Virus record (IMG/VR): IMGVR_UViG_3300044993_000663
Location: 1-57,368 of that record
Strand: one strand, 5' to 3'
Origin: a virus
DNA length: 57,368 nt
Shown here: positions 41,071 to 49,030 of the stretch, in pieces
Layout of the letters: the number at the start of each line of letters is the position of its first letter
Position numbering within the stretch: the first letter of the stretch is position 1
Translations under genes and position numbers: made by a program
The notes under the pieces: model-generated
Told to the model about the DNA's origin: nothing
The model's database searches: none
Seen by the model: the letters and a program-made list of their open reading frames with translations, nothing else

Positions 41071-41991
41071 TCATCGTGTGCCTCCCTCCGGATCGACTGT
41101 TCTCCGACCTGACGGCCACTCGTACCACCCGGCGGTGCTGATGGGTTTCGAGCACTCGGCGGCCGCATCGCTCACGGCCTGCTCGAAGGGCACGAACTCG
41201 AACGCCTTCAGGGCGCACGCCTCGGGGTCGGGCGCACAGTTCAGCACGCGGAAGCGGTGCTGCTCGAAGTGCGGCCGCAGGGCCTCGAAGCGCTTCTGAA
41301 GACTCTCGTACAGGATGTTGTTGTGGCGGATCGCGTCCTTGCTGCGGTGCTCGTCGAAGGCGTAGCGCCGGTCGCGGGCCATCTTGAAGTCGCACCCGAG
41401 GAGGTACACCGTGCGGAAGCCCAGGTAGTGCAGCAGGTGCAGCGCGGCGAGCATCACGCTCCGCTTGCCCTTGATGCCGAGCGAGTCGGTGTGCTCGCCG
41501 TCCTGGCCCCAGTTGATGGCGTCGCTCTTGAGGAATCGGCTGTGATCGAAGTGGTCGCTGCGGCGGTAGAAGAGCACGCCCGGCATCTGCCGCACCTTGA
41601 ACGCGCTGGCGCGGAACGAGCCGTCGGGGTTCTGGACCCGCAGACGCTTGTCGAAGTGCGAGACAGGCACGATCTTCAGGATGCCGGGGTCCTTCCAGCC
41701 GGTGTCGATGAAGCGCCCTGGGTCGTCCACGCACGTCCACAGCGTGGGGCGATGCACGGCCCAGGCGTTGTTGACGGCCATCGTCACGATGCCGCGCCGG
41801 TTGAGTTGGGCCAGGTCGAGCGCCGACAGCGACGGCCCCGAGAGGATCAGGAACGCCGACCGTCCGCGGTAGAAGTCGCACAGGGACACCGAGTCGAAGT
41901 CGGCGGTGTATAGGCGCACGCCACTCCGCGCGGGCCTGCGCTGCTTGAGTCCCGCCTGCAACGCCGCGATGTCGCCACCATTCTCACGCAT
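41071..41991 (-). CDS. DUF115/MptE-like protein in the phage tail region
   Basis: A 306-residue protein with AFLILSGPSLSALDLAQLNR (a Rossmann-type nucleotide-sugar-binding start), TMAVNNAWAVHRPTLWTCVD, and VYLLGCDFKM. These are features of the DUF115 family (motility-accessory/MptE-like), whose members act on sugars or pterin. It lies directly after a methyltransferase gene (eight-base overlap if ATG 41991 is used; an ATG at 42021 is possible). A role in modifying a virion or host glycan is inferred. No membrane segment is seen. Confidence 0.6.
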   Translation of the reverse strand: MRENGGDIAALQAGLKQRRPARSGVRLYTADFDSVSLCDFYRGRSAFLILSGPSLSALDLAQLNRRGIVTMAVNNAWAVHRPTLWTCVDDPGRFIDTGWKDPGILKIVPVSHFDKRLRVQNPDGSFRASAFKVRQMPGVLFYRRSDHFDHSRFLKSDAINWGQDGEHTDSLGIKGKRSVMLAALHLLHYLGFRTVYLLGCDFKMARDRRYAFDEHRSKDAIRHNNILYESLQKRFEALRPHFEQHRFRVLNCAPDPEACALKAFEFVPFEQAVSDAAAECSKPISTAGWYEWPSGRRTVDPEGGTR

Positions 41992-42565
41992 CCTTGAACA
42001 CCCCCGCGATGTACCCCCCACGAGGCGCGCCCAGCCCCCGGCGCACCGTGCCGACGCGGCCGATCCGGTCGAGCCACCACTTCAGCGGCCGCACCGTCGG
42101 GTGCAGGCCCTCGCCATCCACCTTGGTCTTGCTCTCCCGCGTGCAGGTCGACAGCACGAAACCCCCGCCCGGCACGGCGATCCGCCGCATCTCTTCGAGC
42201 ACCTCGTCCACCTCTTCGGGGAGCAGGTGTTCGAGGGCATCGAACGAGGTCACCACGTCGGCGATGCCCGCGGAGACGGGCACTCGGTGCATGGGCGCCA
42301 CGATGTCCGCCTCGGGGAAGGCGAAGTCGATGCCCAGGCCGTCGATCCCCAACCGCCGCAGGTGCTGTATAAAGAGGTTTCGTCCGCAGCCGAAGTCCAC
42401 GACGAACCGGGGCTTGAATCCCTGGACGAGCCGGTACGCGAAGCGCCCGTGATTGGTCGAGCCGTAGGTGCCCCCGGCGTGCTCGGCAAGCGCGAGGTAC
42501 TTCCGCCGCTCGTGCTCGCGCCGGGCTTCGAGGTCCACGGGGATGGAGACGTTCGCGTCAGACAT
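41984..42565 (-). CDS. Class I SAM-dependent methyltransferase
   Basis: A 193-residue methyltransferase. Motif I is FVVDFGCGRNLF (about 54-65), the acidic loop is GLGIDFAFPEADIV, and motif II/III are DVVTSFDALEHLLPEEVDEV and VPGGGFVLSTCTRE. This is a methyltransferase_11/23-type enzyme, often acting on small molecules or glycans. ATG at 42565 overlaps the previous phage gene by eight bases and the next gene by eight. The substrate is unknown; pairing with the DUF115-like gene suggests a sugar-linked substrate. Confidence 0.8.
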   Translation of the reverse strand: MSDANVSIPVDLEARREHERRKYLALAEHAGGTYGSTNHGRFAYRLVQGFKPRFVVDFGCGRNLFIQHLRRLGIDGLGIDFAFPEADIVAPMHRVPVSAGIADVVTSFDALEHLLPEEVDEVLEEMRRIAVPGGGFVLSTCTRESKTKVDGEGLHPTVRPLKWWLDRIGRVGTVRRGLGAPRGGYIAGVFKDA

Positions 42566-43592
42566 AGAGCCACACCGGGACGTCGAACTCGACCAGTTCC
42601 ATTCCGTTGAGGGCCTGGAACGCCCAGACCGTCCCGCCTCGCGTGTCGCGCTCGGCCACCATCTCGACCGCAACGCCCTTGAGGATGGGGCGCAGCATCG
42701 GCACCGCCGCCTTGCGGGGGCAGTAGCCCGCGGGGTCCAGCGGCTCGAGTTGCCCGGGGACGAACAGCGACCGCAGGCCGCCGAAGCCGTCGGTGCCGTC
42801 GGGCTCCTCCTCGGAAACGTCGCTGTGATGGCTCTCGAACCTGTTGACCGCCCAGTGCGCTGGGTTCTCCTCGCCGCCCGCGCCCTTGGACGACAGACCT
42901 TCCTCCAGCGCGATGTACCGCCCGAAGGTATCGCTGCCGGGGTCGCCGTCGATGGCGGCCTCGATCCACGGGTAGCGCCAGCGGAAGCGCTCGCCCTCGA
43001 TCTCGCGGGCCTCGCCGAGAATGGCGACGATGCGACCCCCACGCGGGCGGCCCACCTCGACCAGCGCCCACTTCTCGCCGACACCTTCCTCCTTCCAGAG
43101 GATGGCGGCGCTGCCGGAGCCGGCGGACGTGAGCACGGTCTCATCGGGGGCGACCTCGGCGAATGCGTGCTCCTCGTCCTCGATGAGCACCCGCGCGGGC
43201 GTGACGCCGTGGACCACGCACAGGCCGACCTCGCCCTGCGGGATCGGCTCGCGCGCGATGGCGAACGAGCCCGGGCGCGTGGCGTCGGTGGGCGTGATGC
43301 CTTTGAAGGCCAGGCGGTTCTGGAAGGACTTTTCCGGGCCGTCGTCGTCGGGGAGGAACAGAGGGCCGTCGATGGCCAGGGCGTGGTAGCGCTCCAGATT
43401 CGCGCCGCTGTCGTTGCGCACGGCGACGACGCCCCCGCCGATGAAGGAGCGCCCGCCGTCCCAGAGTTCCCCGGCGCGGCGGTCCTGCTGGCGGCGGCGC
43501 GCGTCGAGCGCCGCATCGACGAAGGCGTTGTACGCCCGCGCGGGGATGCGGAGCGGATCGCCGGGCCGGACTTTGCGGAGTTCGTCACCCAT
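42558..43592 (-). CDS. Phage tail-region structural protein of unknown class
   Basis: A 344-residue protein starting MGDELRKVRPGDPLRIPARA with GGAG eight bases upstream. Segments such as FIGGGVVAVRNDSGANLERY and AREPIPQGEVGLCVVHGVTP are beta-rich, as in phage minor tail or baseplate-associated proteins. The C-terminal half contains WAVNRFESHHSDVSEEEPDG and a beta-strand end (VEFDVPVWLYV). I know of similar proteins in planctomycete prophages but no function. An in-frame ATG at 43607 is also possible. It follows the TIR gene divergently. Confidence 0.6.
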   Translation of the reverse strand: MGDELRKVRPGDPLRIPARAYNAFVDAALDARRRQQDRRAGELWDGGRSFIGGGVVAVRNDSGANLERYHALAIDGPLFLPDDDGPEKSFQNRLAFKGITPTDATRPGSFAIAREPIPQGEVGLCVVHGVTPARVLIEDEEHAFAEVAPDETVLTSAGSGSAAILWKEEGVGEKWALVEVGRPRGGRIVAILGEAREIEGERFRWRYPWIEAAIDGDPGSDTFGRYIALEEGLSSKGAGGEENPAHWAVNRFESHHSDVSEEEPDGTDGFGGLRSLFVPGQLEPLDPAGYCPRKAAVPMLRPILKGVAVEMVAERDTRGGTVWAFQALNGMELVEFDVPVWLYV

Positions 43593-43641
43593 AAATGATC
43601 TCCACAACCTCGCTCGACCACAACGTCGTACACTTCACGCC

Positions 43642-44178
43642 ATGCAGCCCGCCCGAGCATTCGACGTATTCATCTCGTACAGCACCGATGATCTCGAGTA
43701 CGCCCGCTTGGTTCGACGTGCAGTCGAGAACCTCGGATTCCGCGCCTTTCTGGCCGAGACGAGCCTTGCTGCTGGGGAACGATTGCAGGTAATCCGGAAC
43801 CACTTGCAGCGCTCGAAACTGCTGGTCTTGCTTTGGAGCGAAAGTGCGAGCAAGTCCGAGTGGGTGCGTGATGAAGTTGGTGCTGCGTGGGGTGCCAACG
43901 TGCCTGTCATTCCAGTACTTCTGACCTCGGGCTTGGAGTTGCCGCCATCGCTTCGCACCTCCGGCGTGAAGTACCAGAATGCTGTCAGCAAGGACAGCGC
44001 AAGCCTCCTCGACGTGCAGTCCGCTGTTATTGCCTGGTGGCAGGACGTGCTTGCGAGGCATGCGGCACACCGCGCTGCACTCGAAGAGCAGCGCCGACAA
44101 CAGCAAGCGGAGTCGACCAAGGCGGTGCTCGGCATCGCCGCAGCTGGTGCGGTTCTCTACGCCTTGTCGAAGTCCTGA
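43642..44178 (+). CDS. TIR-domain protein with C-terminal membrane segment (phage cargo)
   Basis: A 178-residue protein. The TIR domain fills residues 7-130: FDVFISYSTDDLEYARLVRR, FRAFLAETSL, LLVLLWSESASKSEWVRDEV. Glu78 in WVRDE is the position of the catalytic Glu of TIR NADases. After a helix (RAALEEQRRQQQAESTK) there is a membrane segment (AVLGIAAAGAVLYAL, about 160-175). TIR effectors deplete NAD or make signalling nucleotides in anti-phage defence. It faces against the surrounding tail genes and starts 49 bp from the divergent gene start, so it has its own promoter, as expected of superinfection-exclusion cargo. No partner sensor is adjacent. Confidence 0.8.
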   Translation: MQPARAFDVFISYSTDDLEYARLVRRAVENLGFRAFLAETSLAAGERLQVIRNHLQRSKLLVLLWSESASKSEWVRDEVGAAWGANVPVIPVLLTSGLELPPSLRTSGVKYQNAVSKDSASLLDVQSAVIAWWQDVLARHAAHRAALEEQRRQQQAESTKAVLGIAAAGAVLYALSKS

Positions 44179-44183
44179 CATCA

Positions 44184-45008
44184 TTATCCAAGCCCCAATG
44201 CCGCGAAACTCCCGCTCTCGTACACGCGCTCGACGTAGGCCGCGACGGGGCGCTTCACGAGCGCCTTGGCGGCGGTGTCCTCCTGGTCGCTGTACCGCAC
44301 CCACAGGTACTCCCACCCCTTCTTTGTGATGCCCCCGATCGGACCGATCGAAAGGCCCGAGACGTTGGGGCTGGCGGCGAAGCGGTAGGTGATCTCCCAA
44401 TCGGCCTCGTCGCCGCTGCCGCGCTTCGCGCCGCTCGCGCCCAGGAAGAGCACCTCGCCGGGGGCGAAGCCACGGAAGCCGTCGCCGTTGACCTTGCCGG
44501 TCAGGTTGAATAGCACGCCCTTGTACGCGCCGGTGATCTGGGCGTCGGGCTTGTAGTGCGTCTCGGCGAAGTGGTAGACGGGGACGGTGATGTCGATCCC
44601 CTCGACGCCGTCGGCGCTGACGCCGATCGCGCCCTGGAAGTCCGGCGCGACCATCCCCGGCGCGGGGACGCGCTGCACGGTGGTCAGCGACTGCGTGATG
44701 TGCTGCGTGCCCCCGCCGGTGTCGAACTGGAAGGTGGACTCGCCGGTGGGCGGCCCGCCACCGCCGCCGCTCGTGGGGGCGTAGCGGGCCAGGCCGTCCC
44801 ACAGGCCCGGGCCGAGGGGCTCGATCTGCACGCTCTGCCGCGGCAGGGTGGCGTAGGTGGCGGGTGCCTCGGCCTCGAGCGCATCCCGCGCGGCGATGTC
44901 GTTGTCCGTGCCCAGGACGATGTACGCGAGCTCCGCCGAGGAGTTGCTCCCGGTGACGCTCTTGACGAGCCTGCGTGACTCGAACTTCTCTCGCACCTCG
45001 ATGGGCAT
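44184..45008 (-). CDS. Phage tail protein downstream of tape measure
   Basis: A 274-residue protein starting MPIEVREKFESRRLVKSVTG with GGAG before it. The N-terminal third (SAELAYIVLGTDNDIAARDA) resembles minor tail or distal-tail-associated proteins. The second half contains FAETHYKPDAQITGAYKGVL and NGDGFRGFAPGEVLFLGASG, and ends with a beta-rich VRYSDQEDTAAKALVKRPVA. It lies 12 bp after the tape measure gene, the usual place of distal tail components. No enzymatic motif. Confidence 0.6.
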   Translation of the reverse strand: MPIEVREKFESRRLVKSVTGSNSSAELAYIVLGTDNDIAARDALEAEAPATYATLPRQSVQIEPLGPGLWDGLARYAPTSGGGGGPPTGESTFQFDTGGGTQHITQSLTTVQRVPAPGMVAPDFQGAIGVSADGVEGIDITVPVYHFAETHYKPDAQITGAYKGVLFNLTGKVNGDGFRGFAPGEVLFLGASGAKRGSGDEADWEITYRFAASPNVSGLSIGPIGGITKKGWEYLWVRYSDQEDTAAKALVKRPVAAYVERVYESGSFAALGLG

Positions 45009-45020
45009 CCGTCACTCCGA

Positions 45021-47015
45021 TCAGCCGAACGTCAATCCGCCCGTCCCCGCCGCGTCGGCCAGGCGCTTGGTGTGCCTCGCCGTCTGCTCCGTCGCGCGTG
45101 CGGTGCGCTCGGCGGCGTCGCTGCCCGCGGCGAGTCCCTGCGCGGCCTTGGCGTTGAACGTGCCGCGCACGCTGATCCCCTTGGCGAGCAGGTCACCCAG
45201 GCCCGCGATCCGCTCGTCGAACTCGACCATCAGGTCGCGTGGCGAACGCGACGGCCCGCGTTCGACGTCCGCCGCCTCGCGCTTGCGCCGTGCATCTTCG
45301 ATCGCGGCGGCCAGGCGCTCCTTCGCGGCGTCGAGGGCCGCGCGCGACTCGGCGAGCCCAGCCTCCGTGTCCTTGCGGAGGGCGTCCTGCGCGTTCTCGA
45401 AGTCCTGCCCGATCGCGGCGAGGGTCGCCTCGTGGATGGCGGCCGCCTGCTCGCGCTCGGCCGCCCGGCGGCGCTCCCGCGCGGCCACGTCGCGCTGGGC
45501 GGCGTCCTCCAGTTCGACGAGCCGCGACTCGAGTTGCTGGTCCACCGCTTTCTTCGCGGCGTCCACGTCGAGCCCGGAACCGAACAGCCTCTGGATCTCC
45601 AGCATGCGCTTGGCGACCCACGACGACGCAGACTCCCAGATCTGCTGGAAGCCGGTGGTGAAGTTCGTCCAGGTCTTGCTGAGGAACGCCGTCGTCTCGA
45701 TCCACGCGACCCCGATCGCGTGGAAGCCGATCTCGGCAGCAGCCAGCGCCCCGTACCACATGGACTGCGCCGTGCCGACGAAGAACTGCTTGGCCTCAAG
45801 CCAGACCTTGTTGAGCGCCGCGACGCCCTGCTGCCAGGCGACCTTCAGACTCAGCCACAGGATCTCGGCGGCGAGCGCGATGTCGCCCGCCGCGAGCGCA
45901 TCGGAGATGCCGCCGATGACCTTGGTCGCCCAGTCGCGCAGGCGCGTGAACTGCTCCCCGAGCCACTCAAGGGCAACACCGCCCGCGCCGCTGGTGACCA
46001 GGAGCGCCGCGCCAAGGCCGACGACGGCGGCGATGACCAGGCCGATGGGGCTGAGGAGCGCACCCAAGGCCGCGCCGACCAGCCCGAACGCCGCCCCGAT
46101 GCCGGAGACGACGCTGGCCAGCACGCCCATCGCCGCGCCGATGCCGGTGATCGCCACGCCCAGGCCGATGAGGGCGGCTCCGACGACGACCACGCCCGCC
46201 GCGACCTTGAGCGCCCACACCACCATGTCCTTGTTCCGCTTGATCCAGTCGGTGGCGGCGACGATCACGCGGGTGATCCGCAGCGACAGGTCCTTGATCG
46301 TGGGCGCGAGCGCCCCGCCGATGGCGAAGACGCCCTGCTTCACGACCCGCCAGAGGATGTTCAGCGTGTCGTTGAGTTCCGCGGCGTCCCTGGCCGTCTG
46401 CGTGCTCACCGTCAGGCCGAGACTGCGGGCCTGGGCTTGGAGTTCCTCGATCCCCGTCGCGCCCGACGAGAGCAGCGGGAGCAGTTTCGTGCCGGCGCGT
46501 CCGAAGATCTCCATCGCCAGCGCCGTGCGCAGGGCCGGGTCGGTGACCTGCGCCAGACGGTCGGCCAGGCGCTTGAACTGCTGATCGGGCGAGAGGCCCG
46601 CGAGGTCCTCAACCGAGAGTCCGAGCAGCGAGAGAGCCTGCTGCGCCGAGGCCGAGCCCTTGGCCGCGTCCACGAGCGAACGCTGCATGAACTTCAGGCC
46701 GTTCTCCAGCGTCTCCAGGTCCGCCCCCGACTGCTCCGCGGCGAAGCCCAGTTCGCTCAGGGCCTCGGCGCTGACGCCCGTTCGCAGACTCATCTTGTCG
46801 AGCGTGTCGCCCATGCTGGAGAACACCTTCACGCTGCCCAGCAGCGCCGTCACCGCCGCCGCGCCGACCCCCGCCAGGCGCGTGCCGGCGCTGCGCAGGC
46901 CTTGGCCGAAGGCCTCCAGGCGCTTCTGGGCGCGGCGGAGCCCGGCGCTGAGCTTGTCGCTGACGCCCAGTTCCACGAACGCCCGTCCGGCCCGGATGCC
47001 CCGCGTGTCGGCCAC
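45021..47015 (-). CDS. Phage tail tape measure protein
   Basis: A 664-residue tape measure protein. A helical N-terminal part (SAGLRRAQKRLEAFGQGLRS, GDTLDKMSLRTGVSAEALSE) leads to the conserved TMP region (FAAEQSGADLETLENGLKFM). Two Gly/Ala/Val-rich hydrophobic segments (about 270-340) follow, then a long helical C-terminus with RDVAARERRRAAEREQAAA-type coiled coil (about 520-620). It sets tail length; at 664 residues a tail of roughly 100 nm is expected by the usual rule. GTG at 47015 has GGGAGG upstream. It follows the tail chaperone block as in siphophages. Confidence 0.9.
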   Translation of the reverse strand: MADTRGIRAGRAFVELGVSDKLSAGLRRAQKRLEAFGQGLRSAGTRLAGVGAAAVTALLGSVKVFSSMGDTLDKMSLRTGVSAEALSELGFAAEQSGADLETLENGLKFMQRSLVDAAKGSASAQQALSLLGLSVEDLAGLSPDQQFKRLADRLAQVTDPALRTALAMEIFGRAGTKLLPLLSSGATGIEELQAQARSLGLTVSTQTARDAAELNDTLNILWRVVKQGVFAIGGALAPTIKDLSLRITRVIVAATDWIKRNKDMVVWALKVAAGVVVVGAALIGLGVAITGIGAAMGVLASVVSGIGAAFGLVGAALGALLSPIGLVIAAVVGLGAALLVTSGAGGVALEWLGEQFTRLRDWATKVIGGISDALAAGDIALAAEILWLSLKVAWQQGVAALNKVWLEAKQFFVGTAQSMWYGALAAAEIGFHAIGVAWIETTAFLSKTWTNFTTGFQQIWESASSWVAKRMLEIQRLFGSGLDVDAAKKAVDQQLESRLVELEDAAQRDVAARERRRAAEREQAAAIHEATLAAIGQDFENAQDALRKDTEAGLAESRAALDAAKERLAAAIEDARRKREAADVERGPSRSPRDLMVEFDERIAGLGDLLAKGISVRGTFNAKAAQGLAAGSDAAERTARATEQTARHTKRLADAAGTGGLTFG

Positions 47016-47018
47016 CGA

Positions 47019-47459
47019 TCAACCTCCCTTCCGGATCGAGTTCCGCCAGAGCAGCGGCAACTTCGGCCGCTCCTTCTCCAGCGCCGGGGCCATGAACGGC
47101 CGCGCGGCGATCTTGACCTTCCGCGACACGAGCCGCCCCCGCCGCCGCTGATGTACCACGGTCTCACCGCCGTGCTCGAGCGCCCTGGGCGCGGTGCTCT
47201 TGGCGAACCCGACGGGGCCGACCACAACGGAGTCACTGGATCGGTCGTACCCGAACAGGATCAACTTCCGCAGGCTCCCCTCATGCGAGTGCGGCGGCTT
47301 GCCCGGCGGGGCGGTGCCCTTGCGCTTGCGGATGCTGGTCCTGGCCGCCGTGCGGATGAACGCCCCGGCCTGACTGAGCACCTTGCGCTTGGCCGAGTCC
47401 ATCGCCCGCATCACGACGTGCCGGTCGAAGAACATGTCCTTGATGCGCATGGTGATCAC
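47019..47459 (-). CDS. HK97 gp10-like minor tail/connector protein
   Basis: A 146-residue basic protein with the HK97-gp10 pattern: AMDSAKRKVLSQAGAFIRTA, a Lys/Arg/Pro-rich loop (SIRKRKGTAPPGKPPHSH), VVVGPVGFAKST, and a C-terminal AARPFMAPALEKERPKLPLL. It normally lies between head and tail-tube genes; here it is between the small gene at 47456-47728 and the tape measure, which is unusual. GTG at 47459 overlaps the previous stop by GTGA; ATG at 47450 is the alternative. Confidence 0.65.
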   Translation of the reverse strand: MITMRIKDMFFDRHVVMRAMDSAKRKVLSQAGAFIRTAARTSIRKRKGTAPPGKPPHSHEGSLRKLILFGYDRSSDSVVVGPVGFAKSTAPRALEHGGETVVHQRRRGRLVSRKVKIAARPFMAPALEKERPKLPLLWRNSIRKGG

Positions 47460-47728
47460 GTCCCCGACCCCAACGGGGAGCCACCGAAGAGCCGTTCCAG
47501 CAGCCCCAGGAGCGTGCGCCGCTTCGCCGGCGGGATGTCCTCGCGGTTCTTCTGCGCCCGGTGCGCGGCCCGGCGCAGTTCGGTGGGCGTGAAGAGCAGG
47601 TCAAGTTCCGCACGCCGCCCGCCACAGACCACCTCGCCGCGCGTGGCGAAATAGTCCGGGCTGGCGGCGGGGTGCTGGTACGGCGGCTTGTTGGGGACGC
47701 GGATGAAGCGTCCGGCGACGATCTTCAT
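47456..47728 (-). CDS. Small phage tail-region protein
   Basis: A 90-residue protein starting MKIVAGRFIRVPNKPPYQHP, preceded by AAGGAGG at eight bases. The C-terminal half is basic and helical (ELRRAAHRAQKNREDIPPAK). Unknown family. It ends in the GTGA start of the gp10-like gene and begins 30 bp after the lipoprotein gene stop. Confidence 0.65.
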   Translation of the reverse strand: MKIVAGRFIRVPNKPPYQHPAASPDYFATRGEVVCGGRRAELDLLFTPTELRRAAHRAQKNREDIPPAKRRTLLGLLERLFGGSPLGSGT

Positions 47729-47758
47729 GTGACAGCCTCCTTGCATGTGTGGTGCGGA

Positions 47759-48226
47759 TCAGGCCTCGCCCGCCATGTCGCGGCCGGTCTCCAGGCCTTT
47801 GTTGAACGACGCCTCCTTCTCCTTGCGCAGACGCCCGCTGCCGATGAACAGGCCGACGATGCCGGTGAGCGCGGGCAGCGCCGGGCCGAGCACGGGCAGG
47901 CCTGCGACGGTGGGGCCGACGGTGTCGAGGGCCGAGAGCGTGAGTTGCCCCAGCAGCCCGCGGACCTCGCCGGCGCGCTGGATGTTGCCCTTCCACTGCG
48001 CGCCGGTGGCCTGTACCTGGTTGAACCAGTTCTGGTACTCCACCTCCGCCTCGTTCAGCGAGAGCGTCGAGCGCAGGCCGGTCGTCTGCTGGATCGCGTT
48101 GGGCGTCTTGACCTTGACGAGGTCGCCCAGGTCGATCCCGGCGCACGAGGCGAGCAGGAGCGCCAGGAGAACCAGGCCGACGAGGTAGACGACGTGACGG
48201 GTAGAGAGCGAACCGAGGTACTTCAT
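47759..48226 (-). CDS. Phage-encoded lipoprotein with C-terminal membrane segment
   Basis: A 155-residue lipoprotein: the signal peptide HVVYLVGLVLLALLLASC has a good lipobox (LLAS before the Cys, about residue 26). The mature part has an NQVQATGAQWKGNIQRAGEV helix and a hydrophobic segment (VLGPALPALTGIVGLFIG, about 113-132). AGGAGG precedes the ATG, and the start overlaps the end of the frameshift product by 4 nt. A lipoprotein between the tail chaperone and tape measure genes is unusual; superinfection exclusion or a role in host-envelope contact are possibilities, not shown. Confidence 0.7.
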   Translation of the reverse strand: MKYLGSLSTRHVVYLVGLVLLALLLASCAGIDLGDLVKVKTPNAIQQTTGLRSTLSLNEAEVEYQNWFNQVQATGAQWKGNIQRAGEVRGLLGQLTLSALDTVGPTVAGLPVLGPALPALTGIVGLFIGSGRLRKEKEASFNKGLETGRDMAGEA

Positions 48227-48995
48227 CCGTGAACCTCCTGTGCGATGCGGGGAACCTTGCCGTCGATGAACACGTCCTTGAGGACCGAGACGGGGACCGT
48301 GATGCGACGTTGTGCATAAGAGCGCTGGGCGAATGGATCGAAGTCGCTGGGCTTGAGTCGGCGGGATCGCTTGGGATCGCGGTGCAAGTTGGCGATGACC
48401 GAGAGGCACGAGGAGGCGATGGACCAGTCGTGACGCTGCCGCCCTTCGAGCATCTCCATCAACTCGCGGAGCGTCAGGGGCCCGGGATCGACGCCGACGG
48501 CTCCGGCGCAGTGCCAGACGAGTCGCCAGGCGTCTGCGGCGGCGGGTCCTCTCCCAGCGCGTTCTCCGCCAGGCGTTCGAGTTCCCCGCTCTGGATCAGG
48601 TGGTCGATCCGCCGCGTCGCCAGGTCGCGGGCCTTGTCCATCACTTCCCGCGTGGCCTGGAGCACCCGCCCGAGGTTGGCCCGGTCCCTCGGGCTCGGGC
48701 AGAAAGACACGAGTTCCTCCAGCACCGCCGCGGTGGCGTGCTCGATGGCGTCGCCCGCCATCGCCCGGCCGAAGTCCTCGTCGCTGATCCCGCGCTGGTC
48801 CGCCTCGGGCTTGCACAGCGCGTACACCACGTCGCACAGCAGCACCGGGTCGCGCACCAGGCGTTCGAGCAGGCCGCCCGTGCCCTCGATGGGTTGCATG
48901 AGGTCCACGCGCACCAGCCCTCGCACGCGCTTGAGGGCCGCGACGTTGATCTCGACCTGCCACTGCCTTCCCGCGTTGTCCGTGAACGATCGCAT
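48223..48995 (-). CDS. Tail assembly chaperone GT fusion (by -1 frameshift)
   Basis: The extended product of the gene at 48474-48995. After slipping at 48480-48486 ribosomes bypass the stop at 48474 and read PLTLRELMEMLEGRQRHDWS and about 65 more residues, ending at 48223. The downstream frame has no good start codon or ribosome site of its own and its codons and protein look genuine (SVIANLHRDPKRSRRLKPSD). In tailed phages G and GT fold the tape measure protein and recruit tail tube subunits. The position between tail tube and tape measure is exactly canonical. Confidence 0.7.
48474..48995 (-). CDS. Tail assembly chaperone G (unshifted product)
   Basis: A 173-residue protein starting MRSFTDNAGRQWQVEINVAA with GGAG upstream. 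Helical central part (EGTGGLLERLVRDPVLLCDV, VLYALCKP-like) and a Glu/Pro/Ser-rich tail ending at the slip site. It lies 35 bp after the tail tube gene. Its helical, acidic character and place match the G chaperones of siphophages. The majority product should be this short form, with a small fraction shifted into GT. Confidence 0.7.
   Translation of the reverse strand: MRSFTDNAGRQWQVEINVAALKRVRGLVRVDLMQPIEGTGGLLERLVRDPVLLCDVVYALCKPEADQRGISDEDFGRAMAGDAIEHATAAVLEELVSFCPSPRDRANLGRVLQATREVMDKARDLATRRIDHLIQSGELERLAENALGEDPPPQTPGDSSGTAPEPSASIPGP
48480..48486 (-). other. -1 ribosomal frameshift site CCCGGGC
   Basis: On the minus strand C CCG GGC fits X-XXY-YYZ exactly: in the zero frame CCG GGC (Pro-Gly), after slipping CCC GGG. 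One codon (CCC) and then the zero-frame TGA follow, and the -1 frame continues directly into the conserved downstream part. GC-rich sequence downstream could form a stimulating structure. Confidence 0.65.
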
Positions 48996-49030
48996 CCGTG
49001 TCTCCTGTGCGTGTGTGGTTTGGGTGCGGA

